The notes under the pieces were generated by a model. That model was not told the origin of the DNA and did no database searches. It saw only the letters and a list, made by a program, of their open reading frames with translations. Positions 22,035 through 32,900 of a DNA stretch of 64,000 bases are shown in pieces. Numbering within the stretch: the stretch's first letter is position 1; every line of letters starts with the position of its first letter. Origin of the DNA: Dactylonectria macrodidyma (lineage: Eukaryota > Ascomycota > Sordariomycetes > Hypocreales > Nectriaceae); the NCBI GenBank assembly GCA_020744425.1, contig JAGMUV010000044.1, forward strand, positions 284,665 through 348,664, written 5' to 3'. Position numbers and translations under genes: made by a program.

Positions 22035-22367
22035 AGGAAAATCGTACCCATCCTTCCAGTCACGCGTGATTTCCTAGTGGGCAACGAGACTTGCGCTCGC
22101 ACGCAGTTTCCCCTGATCATGGCATTTGCTATCACTGTTCACAAATGCCAGAACCTAATGAAGGATCAGATAGTTACTGACCTCGCTACACGCGACTTCC
22201 AGGCCGGTATTAGTTATGTTGCTGTCTCACGAGTTACCTCGCTGCAAGGCCTACTCCTTGAGGCGCCTTTCGATCGTCAGAGCCTGTATAACCACACGCC
22301 CACGGAAGGTTTATATGCCTGCGTTTCATACGTGCTGCGTTTGTGGCTAACTATACGGCAGGGATGA
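22035..22367 (+). pseudogene. PIF1-like helicase C-terminal fragment (Helitron type)
   Basis: The frame from about 22035 to the stop at 22365-22367 carries IVPILPVTRDF, then RTQFPLIMAFAITVHKCQ, then VTDLATRDFQAGISYVAVSRV. These match the last motifs (V and VI) of PIF1-family helicases, as encoded by fungal Helitrons and free PIF1-like repeats. The usual 'HKAQG' reads HKCQN here, a change at a normally conserved Gly. Upstream motifs I-IV and the Rep domain are missing; stops occur just before 22035. It is a dead fragment. A Helitron origin is inferred from the family and not proven. Confidence 0.7.
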
Positions 22368-23192
22368 AGACGCGCCTTGCTAACTAACAACACCGTCAGG
22401 CTCAACAGCTGACCGATCCGCCGTATCCACCACGCTACATTGACTAAACGATGTGTTACTATAAGCTAGGGAAAGGGGAGGTTTGACACCCGGTATATAG
22501 TTAGATTGGGCCTGTCAGGAAGCGTGAGAGGTAACAAACTCCCTTACTGCAGGTTTGGAGTGGTTTAACAGCTGGTTACCCGCCGCAAGAGAAAGGGGGG
22601 TTTTAGGGGGTCCTCCTAGGAGAGTTGAATTGTAGATATACGATATTTACCTTTCGGGCTGGATATTCAGCCGTTAAGTCTCTTGCCTTGGCAACTTAAC
22701 GGGTGTTCGAAGTATTTTACTTTCACTATGCGATTTCTTGCCCCTGATGTAAAATAATAAAGCAGTTATGTGTTTTCTTCGTACGCGTCCCTATATGTTG
22801 ATGTTAGTTGTTAATAACATAAGTGCATTTTGCCTGAAGATCCGCCAGCCAATACGGACGATATATTGCCAATATGGATAACCTTATATTATTGTGATGC
22901 GAATATATCGCGGAGGTCACATAAAGTGAGGTTATCATGTAGATGTAGAAAGATGGATGACGAGCTAAGACTACAGTTGAGGACGGGAGTAGTCTCCTTC
23001 CTCACGTGATGTTACATATAATGCCAGTCTTAAGCACCAGGCCCAAGATTGGTTCTTCACGTATCATATTGTATTGTCATAATATCACAACCTGCGTATT
23101 ATATTGGTATAATGTCATAAAACGCATATTGTATTGTACGTATTGCAATATATTGTTTTATTGTCATATTATTAGCAACACTGCCTCTTGTC
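22368..23192. other. Intergenic, no gene seen
   Basis: No feature stands out apart from AT-rich stretches (22740-23200) with ATATTG/CAATAT words near the end of the F-box gene. Confidence 0.4.
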
Positions 23193-23816
23193 CTACATCA
23201 TCACACACCTTCTGCGTCCAGGTGGTGGTGGCCGTCCTAAACCAGCAGAGATTCGGACTTCAACTAATTCTTCCCGCCACGGATGTCCCAGACCCACCGC
23301 CGGCCAGTCAGCAAAGTCTCTCGCATTCATATCAGCTCCATTCGCGACCAGCATCCGTGCCACCGCCCTCTGTCGTGCATCCACTGCCAGTTGCAGCGCC
23401 GTCTGCTCATTTTGGTCCTCCATTTTGACACCAGCACCACTCTGGAGCAGCAGCTTGACCAACGCCTCGTGCCCTTTCTCTGCCGCCCACAGCAGTGGAG
23501 TCCGCCCTTCGTATGTTGTCTCTGCGGGCTTGTAGCTCAGATCAGAGTATGTTGTATAACCAATAGTCGGGCAAACTTGAACGTTGGCATCGGCTCCTTT
23601 GTCTAACAGCTTTTGGGCTGTCTCGATCCGCCCGTGGTATGCCGCCCAGATCAACGCCGAGCTACCATGGTGTTTGACATGGTTTTCATACAGGTAATCG
23701 GAGAGTAAATTGTGCAGACGCGCATTCGTTCGCGCAAGTGCGCTGATGTCCCTCTCCAAGTCTAAGGTTTCAGCGATATAAGCTAATAATTCATTGGGCA
23801 GATCCAGAAGCAACAT
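23193..23816 (-). CDS. F-box protein with ankyrin repeats
   Basis: From the ATG at 23816 a single exon encodes 207 aa. Residues 2-45 form an F-box (LLLDLPNELLAYIAETLDLE, then LARTNARLHNLL). About four ankyrin units follow (SALIWAAYHGR, RTPLLWAAEKGH, QTALQLAVDARQ). F-box proteins link substrates to Skp1-Cullin ubiquitin ligases, so a substrate adaptor is the natural inference. An upstream non-ATG extension is open to 23903 but looks non-coding. The last 40 residues diverge from ankyrin consensus, are Arg/Pro-rich and end in CVMM, which fits a CaaX prenylation box; this could also be an accident of a frameshifted or truncated tail. The protein is short for the family. Confidence 0.7.
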   Translation of the reverse strand: MLLLDLPNELLAYIAETLDLERDISALARTNARLHNLLSDYLYENHVKHHGSSALIWAAYHGRIETAQKLLDKGADANVQVCPTIGYTTYSDLSYKPAETTYEGRTPLLWAAEKGHEALVKLLLQSGAGVKMEDQNEQTALQLAVDARQRAVARMLVANGADMNARDFADWPAVGLGHPWREELVEVRISAGLGRPPPPGRRRCVMM

Positions 23817-25852
23817 TTTAGACTGTTCAAAGGTGTCAACCTGGCAAAGGGGAGGCGTGCTTGGCTGCTTTATATATTGCGGAAACCCCGCGGTACAGAG
23901 CATGCACTGGCGACGAAGGTGATGGGGAGAGAAGTTGTGGATTTAAATCTGCGGCGGCTCAGTCGCCACCACCCCCACCTTAGCCAAGTGCAGTAATCAG
24001 CCAGCAATCGCGGCACAGAGGTAGTTTCCATTGGTAGAAGCATCCCCATCCTTCCCATTCCATACCGGGAATGGTGGGCTTATGGCTTGTGCTGCAGGTA
24101 GCGGGAACAGAATGCTGCCCTCAGAGCGGCTTAGGGCATGACGAGAATATGTTGCAAATCGCTCTTGGCCGCCGTTGATCGCAGTAGGACAGAACATTGC
24201 TCACCAGGTCCGATAATGCAAGCCACACACCATGCGTATAGCGGTGTACTGGCCTTCGCATCGTCCTGCTGATCACCTCGTAGATGCATTCCTTTGGAGA
24301 GCTACCTTCACATAAACTGCGCAAAATAATCTTGCGCAGATTGAAGTGACGGGAGATAGTCAGTCCCAAGCATGTAATTGGCGTGGATGTAGGTACCCAT
24401 TGAACGGCTCACGTTGAGATACCAGCACGAGCTGGAGGAAAAACTAGATGCCAGGAAGAGGCAGTCAGGGACGCTGATTATGCCCGAGTTTGTCCGAGGG
24501 AGCTGAGCACTGCCGATCGTTTCCCGCGGTTTGGTGATCGACATTGATGAGGCTTAGGAGCTATTGATTGTTGGCAGCCAAAGCATCCCTTTTGGACGAT
24601 GCCTGCATCGGCACTCACCCTATTCGAGTGATGGGTGGTGCATTATGCAGGAATCAGGCTGTGTACGCCCACACAACCCAACAAACTACGGACGCGGTTG
24701 CACATGCGGGCGTTTGTACACGTTGGTGCGTGACTCGTGAGCGTAGGACGCTGGCATTTCGCCATCCCTTCACCAGGCCAGGTGCTCCTGGCGCCCATGG
24801 AATTCACCGGTGCCATTTCTTGGGCAGCGGAGAATACACGCGACAACTTCGCACAAGCAAAGGAAACAGCACATGGTAATGTCTCTACGGTCTCCGTGAT
24901 ACGGGTGCAAAGACGCACACACACACACGCACAATTTATTACGCCGGGTGGCTTCCCGCTAATAGGGCACTATTACTATGTTACATGTCCATTTCCCAAG
25001 CTTTGTCTTGATCTCCTACAAAGCAAAGACACACAAACACAAAGAAAGAATTTGCGTTCCAGTCGAAGGTGTGTCTCCCCGCTTGTGCTCCACCCTTACA
25101 CCCAACACACGCTAGCGCGTCGTCACCCGCCAACGCAACTTCGCGCATTGATGTTCGCCACAATCGCGGGCTCCTGCAATTTCACGCACATACGCAGGTA
25201 GGTACAGTAACGACCGCGACGAAGGTCGCCAATTCAATGTTAAATGCTTTTCCGCACGAACGATATTTATGGGTCCTGTGGCTTGTGACAGTGCGAAGAT
25301 ATCTGTATCATGACGTACTCTTACAAGGCGACACTACCGTTTCTGCCCCTCCAGTTTTGGCTGATGGAGGGTAATGCACTGCAAGTTGCTGCGCTCTGCC
25401 GAGCTGAGAGGGCACGTGTCCACATTGTTGGCACATGAATCTCCACTCAAGGATCGGCCAATGGTTAACTTAGCTGGTTGGCTCGCTTGCCTGGAAAATT
25501 GTTCCTCCACCCATTACCTAGAAAGCCATCAAGTACCAGCCGGACTGGTGACGGTGGAGGTGAGAGCGATAAAAACGAATTAAGCAACGCTAGAGACGGG
25601 CCGTCCCGCTTGAAATATAGAATTTACGTCCCATATCATCAATCTCTTGCCTTAAGATCTTGTGTGATGTGGGTGTTGAGCAGCTCGCAATGTTATGTGA
25701 GGTGGTACATAATCCTAACCCAATTAGAATGGAGATCACACAGGCAGCCACCGCACAGCCTCGCTAACCCCTCATCTACTTTCAACAGTCAAGATCAAAG
25801 ATATTTAACAATAACTCAAGAGAACAGAAGCACGTGGGTTTACTGCCTGACC
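23817..25852. other. 2-kb intergenic region, possible eroded gene
   Basis: Minus-strand frames at 23997-24544 look mildly protein-like but are in three different frames with stops, and I could not build a splice model or recognise a family. A (CA)n microsatellite lies at about 24916-24930. Nothing else is supported. Confidence 0.35.
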
Positions 25853-25957
25853 ATGATGGAGGTAGTCGGCGTTGCGGGCAACGTTATTGCAGTCGTTGAT
25901 ATTTCCATTAAGATCGCATTGCTTTGTGTCCAGTACGCTGGGCAGCGCTCGCAATAA
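25853..25957 (+). pseudogene. Orphan N-terminal exon of a fungal NLR/STAND gene
   Basis: A 34-codon frame begins MMEVVGVAGNVIAVVDISIK and goes on IALLCVQYA, a good match in pattern to the first exon of many fungal NLR genes (MDPLS-x-A..I.IID.S.K..SLC.QY). The similarity stops at about 25940, where a repeat related to the TIR element 26034-26367 begins. No NACHT or other effector domain follows. It is best read as a gene fragment cut by a transposon. Confidence 0.5.
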
Positions 25958-26033
25958 TCCAGACCGCTTAGACTATTAGTCCTGACTACGCTCGCAACGT
26001 ACGCACCAGCAAGTCAGTCACGGCAGCGGTTTC

Positions 26034-26367
26034 GACCAGGGCTCCTAATAGTGCAGACCATTTAGACTATTAGTCCAGACTGCAGATCAGGGCAGGGAAT
26101 ACGGACGCCCGGTGTGGACGCTAAGTACGCTAGGTTGTTGGCATGGTGTTACAAAACCAGGGTACCCATGATTGTTGTTGTGCCAACCATTTTGTTTTGG
26201 ATATTTCTGATCAATTTACTGGTGCGATCCAGATCAACAAGGCTCGTTTCAAGGGACGCATCATCCTAGTCGTCGATCCATGAACGCCCGTCGTGAATGG
26301 ATTATTGATCTTGGATTGCAGTCTGGACTAATAGTTCAAACGGTCTGCACTATTAGGAGCCCTGGTC
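26034..26367. mobile_element. TIR element (334 bp) with about 53-bp arms
   Basis: The left arm (GACCAGGGCTCCTAATAGTG at 26034, continuing to about 26084) and the right arm (reverse complement, 26317-26367) agree except for a few bases around the middle. The interior shows no coding frame of note. Part of the arm (CCAGACCGCTTAGACTATTAGTC) is also present alone at about 25958-25980, so a second decayed copy abuts the first. The target duplication is not obvious. Confidence 0.65.
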
Positions 26368-26959
26368 TTCAATCGAAGCAGGCATGGCTTCAGTCTCGTA
26401 GGACTTTGCGGATAACGCAGAAGCTTAATACCTTCAGGCCTGAAGCCAGTTAATGTGAGCTCTGAGTGTCAACCAGCCTAATCTAAGTAGCGTTGATTGA
26501 CTTGCCCATTCTCCAACGACGCCATCACCCGTCTGAGCGTATTGACGGTATCAGTACCGAAATCTGACACAACGACCTATCAGAGTAGGTGGTAAGTGGA
26601 AGATGACTAGGATGAGTGTTTTCTCTTGGAAAATATTTGTCATGGGCATCCAGATTCACAAAGGCCTAAATCGAGATTGGGAGACTTCTTGATCAAGCTC
26701 CGTCAAAAGCAGACTATCTCTGAACAACACTGCAAAAGAGAACCATACTCCATTATGAGAGAGCAGACTAGAGTCTAGTGATTAAGTCCACAAGTGCGTA
26801 GCACTCCGTAGGAGGCCATTCCAGAATATCCCTTAACGCCTTATACTACCAGCAGCCTGTTTCCGCTGCCATTTTGAAGACCTGCCTGTGTTCCTTATCC
26901 AATACAAAAGAGAAAGAGGGCGGACTGGGCCATGGTGATGAGTTGAGCTAGTAGACCCC
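26368..26959. other. Intergenic, no gene seen
   Basis: Downstream region of the LaeA-like gene (minus strand); it contains its 3' untranslated region. No further feature recognised. Confidence 0.4.
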
Positions 26960-28295
26960 TCAAGCATTGTCTGGTTTCCTACCCCATACAACATAGAACT
27001 TCTGGTAACCATGCATTCGCTGATCCGCGAGATGCTTCCTCACGTCAACTAGCGAGACCTTGGCGTTGTCAGTTTCTTCAGCATCGGGTGAAAGGTGCGA
27101 AACTCACCTCAATTTCTTCCTTGGTCATCCCCTTGACACGATGCAGCAGGGCATAGCTGAATGCCTGCAACCCGCTGTCGATGTTGGCTTGCCACAACTG
27201 CCCGAGCCTCTTGAGTCTGGGGACTTTGGGCCAGCCGTTGACCGGGATCTTGTACACTTTCTCGTGGACGTCGGTGAAGCCAGCCTCGATGTACCACTGC
27301 TTTAAGTTCGCAGCTAAGGGCAGCGGTCTGTCGACGGATTCGCTAGCATCCACAATGTCATCACACCACTTCTTAAAGGCGTTGGTGTCGGTGACTGTTT
27401 CATCGTCGCATTCCAACAGACCCATCAACTCTTGCGACTCCATCCAACCACCGGGTCGCAGCCGCTCGAACGCTGGGCGAATGACTTGGTCCAGCATGTC
27501 AGCCCAACAACCAAATGTGGCTCTGGTGTGGATGTAGTCGAAATCACACCAATCTTTCCCGTTGGGCCACTCATCCGTACTTGCATCTGTCTGTCAGCAG
27601 GAGGATACGCAAGGATATCCGGGGCCAAAACGCACGCATCATCGATGATGAACTGGACATTGGGAGGAACCAAGTCGTTCTGGATGGGAGATAGGTCGGT
27701 GCCAGTGATTTGAGCCTCGGGAAACTCATCACCCATGTCTATAGGCCAGCAACCTGACCCAGTCGCAATATCAAGGACTTTGTGCGGCGGGTTCTCTTGC
27801 GACCATGGGGACAGATAACTCCTCCCGTCCATGAGAATTTTCAGGATGTCGTACTGGCTGTCCAGACGTTCCACTTCCAACGAGTCGTTTGGGTAGTAGT
27901 ACGCTGAGAGGTCAGTTTTCGTGACATTTTGAGTCGTGGAAATGATGCTTACAGCCAGCGCGGTACGCATGGTAGGTCCGTCCATTTTCCTTGTGGAACT
28001 CATATATGCTCTCAGTGACGGAAGCAGTATCCCTGAAGAAGCAGACGCATTAGCGAGGGTGGGAAAGGGCTGTCGCCACGAGAACACGACTCACAGCACT
28101 CTGTTTGTCCAAGGATTTGACTGCTAAAGTGTAAGCAAGGCAGACACACGCAGCAATGTGGGCACAGCAACGCGGCTTGTTCTGTGGGGGACTCACGTCG
28201 ATCTCAATGCTCGCGGAGTAATCCAGGTACGATTCGAAGCTGAACTGGTAATCATCCAGGCTCTCGGTATCCGAGTTGTTGAATCTCGACTCCAT
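26960..28295 (-). CDS. LaeA-like SAM-dependent methyltransferase
   Basis: Six exons, 28295-28197, 28123-28095, 28032-27953, 27903-27636, 27579-27108 and 27058-26960, give 348 aa with all phases consistent (347 aa if the acceptor is three bases further on, at 28120). The order of motifs follows the fungal LaeA/TAM-domain family: an acidic N-terminus, ESIYEFHKENGRTYHAYRAG, YYYPND..E.ERLD, the SAM-binding VLDIATGSGCWPIDMG, DWCDFDYIHTR, RPGGWMESQE, and a closing KFYVVWGRKP. LaeA is a nuclear regulator of secondary metabolism; paralogues inside clusters can be pathway regulators or small-molecule methyltransferases, and the sequence does not decide. It lies 1.6 kb downstream of the PKS on the same strand. 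The 29-nt exon 2 is very small but needed for phase. Confidence 0.85.
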
Positions 28296-29919
28296 GATGA
28301 GGCACGGCCAGGGGCGGGCGACTGGGAGATGGGCAAGACGGGTCAAGATTCGAGACTGTCGGTGACGGAGGGGGGTGATGAATGGTGCGAGAAAATGAGG
28401 GGCATGAGGGGGGGGATACCGGCAGCTAGGGTCAACTAGGGTGTGGGTCTTGGCCGACGACCAGTTGACAAGCAGGAAGCTGGGGCTTAGGGAGACGGAG
28501 GCAGAGGGTGATTAGTCTACGTAGCAGATCCAATAGGGCTGGGCTCGCAGCAGCGGCAGCAGAGCAGCAGGAGGAGCAGCAGCAGGAATAGCTGGGACCC
28601 AACAGTTTGGTTCCGGCAATGACACACCAGCGCGACCCGGCGGTCTGGTTTGAAGGGGAGAGGGTAAAGGGCAAAAGACGGAGGGAGGAGTGGGGATGAC
28701 GAGGGGGATTTGAGACAGGGTTCGTCCCTGGGGCTGACAGAAGAGTTTGCATGGCTGGGCCACCGGAGTCTTTGTGGCGGTCCCTTGGGCAAAAGTTGGG
28801 CCCTTTCGACGGGGTAAGGAAGCCCTTAGACGGGGCAGAGAGGCCCAAGCGCGCTTTAATGGCTCCGGAAGCGGCCGATAATGGGAATCTTTGGGCCAAT
28901 CTTTGGGGAAGATTTGCCATGGTGAAGGGGAGGGAGGGGGGGTGGGGGGGTGACAAGCGGTCGGGAACGGACCCAAGTCCCCGGGACCGATCGCGTACAA
29001 TGTTTTTGCGTTGTGCGTTCGGAACAGCCACGTGGAGGGGTGAGGTTATCCAGACTCCGGATCCGGCCATGCTATGCCAACAGGAGACCGAGATATCTCC
29101 CCGTTCCGTCTGTCTGTCCAACCAGCGTCCAAATACCGCAATCCCACGTCTGAGAAAGGACGAACCTACGACGACTTCTCTCTGTCAATCAAAGGAGGGG
29201 TACCTAAAAAGTCAGCAGCCGGGATGCTCGGGCAGCAAGTGGCCCCATAATTATTGCTTTGGTCCAGAGGTATGCCGCCACTAACCCAAATGTCACAAGA
29301 CTTGCTGCAGGCTGGCCATCTAGTCCAGTCCAGCCACTCATCACAATCGGTACCCTGTATTCCGTGTTGCGGTCTGGGTTTGGGTTGGTGCCAACCTTAT
29401 CATTACTGATTCAACATCGTGATCCCGCCACAGGACATCGAAGATGGACGTCTCACACCCCCATTCTTCAAGGGGGACCTTCATCAACAAGCCAATGACT
29501 TTTTATCATAATCAACTCGAAGTATCTACTCGCTACGGCAGCGAAAGCCATCAAACAGCTAGTCGCGTCTCGTGTCCAGTTCTCCCAGATACAAACCATG
29601 CTCATCACCTGCTCGATCCAGGTATAGGGTAAGCCAGCGAACAAGGCTCAGGTTAATGTACAGAGGAGGCTGGCAATACTATCCCTCTACGAAACCTCAG
29701 ACCAGCAGCTAAACAGTTGATTTGTGACCTAATCAACAAGAATGCTATGATTTGTCATCAATTAATTATAAAGTTTGCGCCCCTTTAGACACTGGCATTG
29801 CTTATCATCACCAGTTAGCCATTAGTGAGCCATTTATGAGACATGAATGGGTGCTTTCAACAATTTGACTCAATGCCCCAAGCCTCTCCGCGATCTACGG
29901 CGCTTCAGACCCATCTCGA
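28296..29919. other. Promoter region of the LaeA-like gene / PKS 3' flank
   Basis: 1.6 kb between the PKS stop and the LaeA-like start. Frames on both strands are Pro/Ser- or Ala-rich translations of low-complexity DNA (GCAGCAGGAGGAGCAGCAG-type around 28550) and are not convincing genes. It most likely holds the LaeA-like promoter and leader. Confidence 0.5.
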
Positions 29920-32900
29920 TCATTCTGCATGTTTCTCCTTCAATTTCTCTGCCACAATTTCCCCAAGGTGTTTCAAAGACGATGACCCCATCATCTCCAG
30001 CACGCTGATCTGCAGGTGGAATGTCTGCCGGAACCATCTCCTAAGCTCGATCGCCGTCAGCGAATCGAGGCCCATCTGCGAAAGACTCAGCCTCACATCG
30101 ATTTCCGCATCCTGTTTAAGTAAAAAGTCGTAAATCTTCCTCCCAGTTTCGATGGCGAGGAACTCAATGGAAGCCTCCTCCGCCAGTATGATCTCTGGGC
30201 TCCCGTCTGCTAATGTTTCCAAAAACTCTGTCAAGCGTTGGCTGTTGGTGCGGGTATTCACAGCCTCCGCGATGGGCGTGTTGTGGTAGACGCCCATTCG
30301 CCTGTCCCGGCGCCAGTTGGTTGGATTCTTGGGATCGTCCAAATGGAGCTCTGACCTGAGACCCATGATGATGTGCCCAGAACTCTCCCACGGCGGCCGG
30401 AGGCCGGGAGATGGCGGCGACCCCAAGACGCCTGGGACGGGCGCTTCTTGAGGAGTAGAGTTGAGAAGCGAGGCCTCTACGTACTCGAGGAACTCGTTTT
30501 CCCCCAGCGTGTACAAACCCTGTAGCTTTATGTTGCGCAAAGCCCACGGGTTCTCGGCCACGAATCCAACGTCGTTGATCGGACAGATGGAAAGCACCGA
30601 AGCCGCCAGGCCCAGGGAATGCCTATATTGACAAAACGATTCGATGAAAGTGCTCCCAGCCTTGTAATTTCCCTGCCCTGGCTGATCGACGACTGTGACT
30701 GTCGAGCTTGCCAACCAAAAAATGTCGAGGGGGTGGTCTAAGAAAGCTTGGTGCAGATTCCACGTGCCGTCGACTTTCGGCTCATTGGCGTCAATCCAGT
30801 CGGTCCATTTCATGTCGACGAATGGCGAATCCTATTAGTATTAGCCATACGCAAAGGGCAACTTTGTACCCAAACCACTTACTCTTTGCACCATAGCAAG
30901 ATGAAATACGCCTTTTATGCGCATCGGTGAAGCCTTGATTGCCCCGTTCACGTCTTCGAGGCGGTTCACACTCCCCTTGACCATGGTGACTGAGCACCCC
31001 ATGGCCTGCAACTCTAATGTTAAGCTATTGCTGGCCGTACCGTCAGACGCAGTTCTCGAAAGAAACACGAGGTTTCTAGCGCCTCTTTCGACGAGCCAAG
31101 TTGCAAGAGACTTTCCTAGGCCCATGATGCCACCAACAAGCAAATAAGCCGCATCCGGGTCGAACCTTAGAGGCTGAGCCTCCACAGAGGCCTCTAGCTT
31201 GAAAGAGTCTGTTGGGAGGTTCATAATGATCTTTCCAATATGTTCTCCCACTTGTAGATGCCGAAAGGCTGTCCGAACCTCTGCTGCATCAAACAGGGTT
31301 ACAGGATCTAATGGGTGAAGCAAGCCTTGCTCAAAGAACCCAAGGGTTCTCTGCAACACGCTATCCCGCAGAGTCAGTATTAGTGCACAAGAACACGAGG
31401 AGACCATGTGTCGACTTACTCTCGAATGATCAGCGGCTTATTTCGGAGCAGATATGCGACATCCACACCGCAGTACGACCGATTGTTCAGGAAACGACTC
31501 AAGTCGAGCTTACCATAGCCCGCAAGGTCTCGCTTTCCCAGCTCCAACAACGTGCCGCTCCTCGCCACGCATCTCCACGATGCATGCAGGAGCTCTCCCG
31601 GAAGCGAGTTTAGAACGAGGTCAACGCCGTTGCCAGCGGTTTGTTGCATCACGCCCTCGAGGAAGGAAGAGTCTCGAGAATTGAAGATGTGGTCTGCGGG
31701 GATGTCGTAGTTGGCGATCAAATGCTGCCTCTTTTTCTCGCTGCCAACAGTCGCGAAGATTTCGCCGCCCATCATTTTGACAACTTGGATAGCGGCCAGC
31801 CCGACGCCACCGCAAGCCGAGTGAATGAGCACACTCGTCCCTTTGCGCAACCTGCCGATATCCATCAAGGCGTACACGACAGTCGCGAAACAGCCCTGTA
31901 TCGTCGCAGCCTCCTCGAAACTCATATTCTCGGGAATCTTGAGTACGAAATGGTCGGCAACAATGACATGGGTCGAGAAGCCGCCTTCGTAGGTAAAGGA
32001 CATGACCCGGTCGCCCACAGCGAGCCCAGTCACGCCGCTGCCTAGTCGCCGGACAGTACCAGATACTTCCATTCCCAGAGGGGCTTTTGATCGTCCCGAA
32101 GAGATTAATCCCATGGCATAAACAACATCGCGGAAGTTTAGACCAGCAGAGCGGACCTCGATTTCTACATGCGCTTCCGGGACACTTTCGGGGATTTGAC
32201 GGCCCCTCCAGACCAACGTCTCAAGCATACCCGGCTGGCCAATGTGTAGCGATTTCATCATCTTGGTCTCATCCGTGTTGCTCTTTTGGTATACTTCATC
32301 GACTAGTGAGAACGGGCGATACCTTCCGATGCAGATAACCCCACTGTCAACAACGAATTCTTTGTCGGAATCTAGGCCACCCTTGTCTTCCTCGGCACAA
32401 ATTTTGAGGAAGACATTGGAAACTAGTGATTCGAACTCTGGCTCGTTTTGGTTGATCTCGAGGGAATAAAGAGACACTCCAAGCTCTGACCGAATTGTTC
32501 GAGCCGCACCGAGACTCTGCGCCGAAGCCGGGTTTTGGCAATTGACTTGAATCGGAGAGGTCAGCCACAGGAGCTTCTGGGAACCTATTGATGTAATGAA
32601 CTTTTGGAAAGAAGCAAACGCCTCGGCCGTAATGTGTTCAAAGAAGTTAGTTTCGAGATCTAGGCAGGAGATGATGTGCTGATCTTGAGGGAGATCGTCC
32701 CCAAGGCCACAGGGTACTGCCTCCCAACCTTGCTCACGGACCGAGGCAGCCAACGTGCGAGCAACTTGGTTGTCGGCGTTGCCTGATAGGATGGTAACCT
32801 TGGATAGCTTTGGAATCTCCTGGGTCTGTTTTCTGGACACTATCACGGAGATGTGCCTGTACGGCTCGTCGTCATCGTAGCAAGCCGCATCGACCCCGGT

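Noticed and set aside
23997..24544. An eroded gene on the minus strand
   Set aside because: Three frames look mildly protein-like, but no family was recognised and no splice model with consistent phases could be made.
28432..29121. A 229-codon minus-strand frame upstream of the LaeA-like gene
   Set aside because: The translation is Pro/Ser/Ala-rich low-complexity text without domains, overlapping other such frames. It lies where the LaeA-like promoter and leader are expected.
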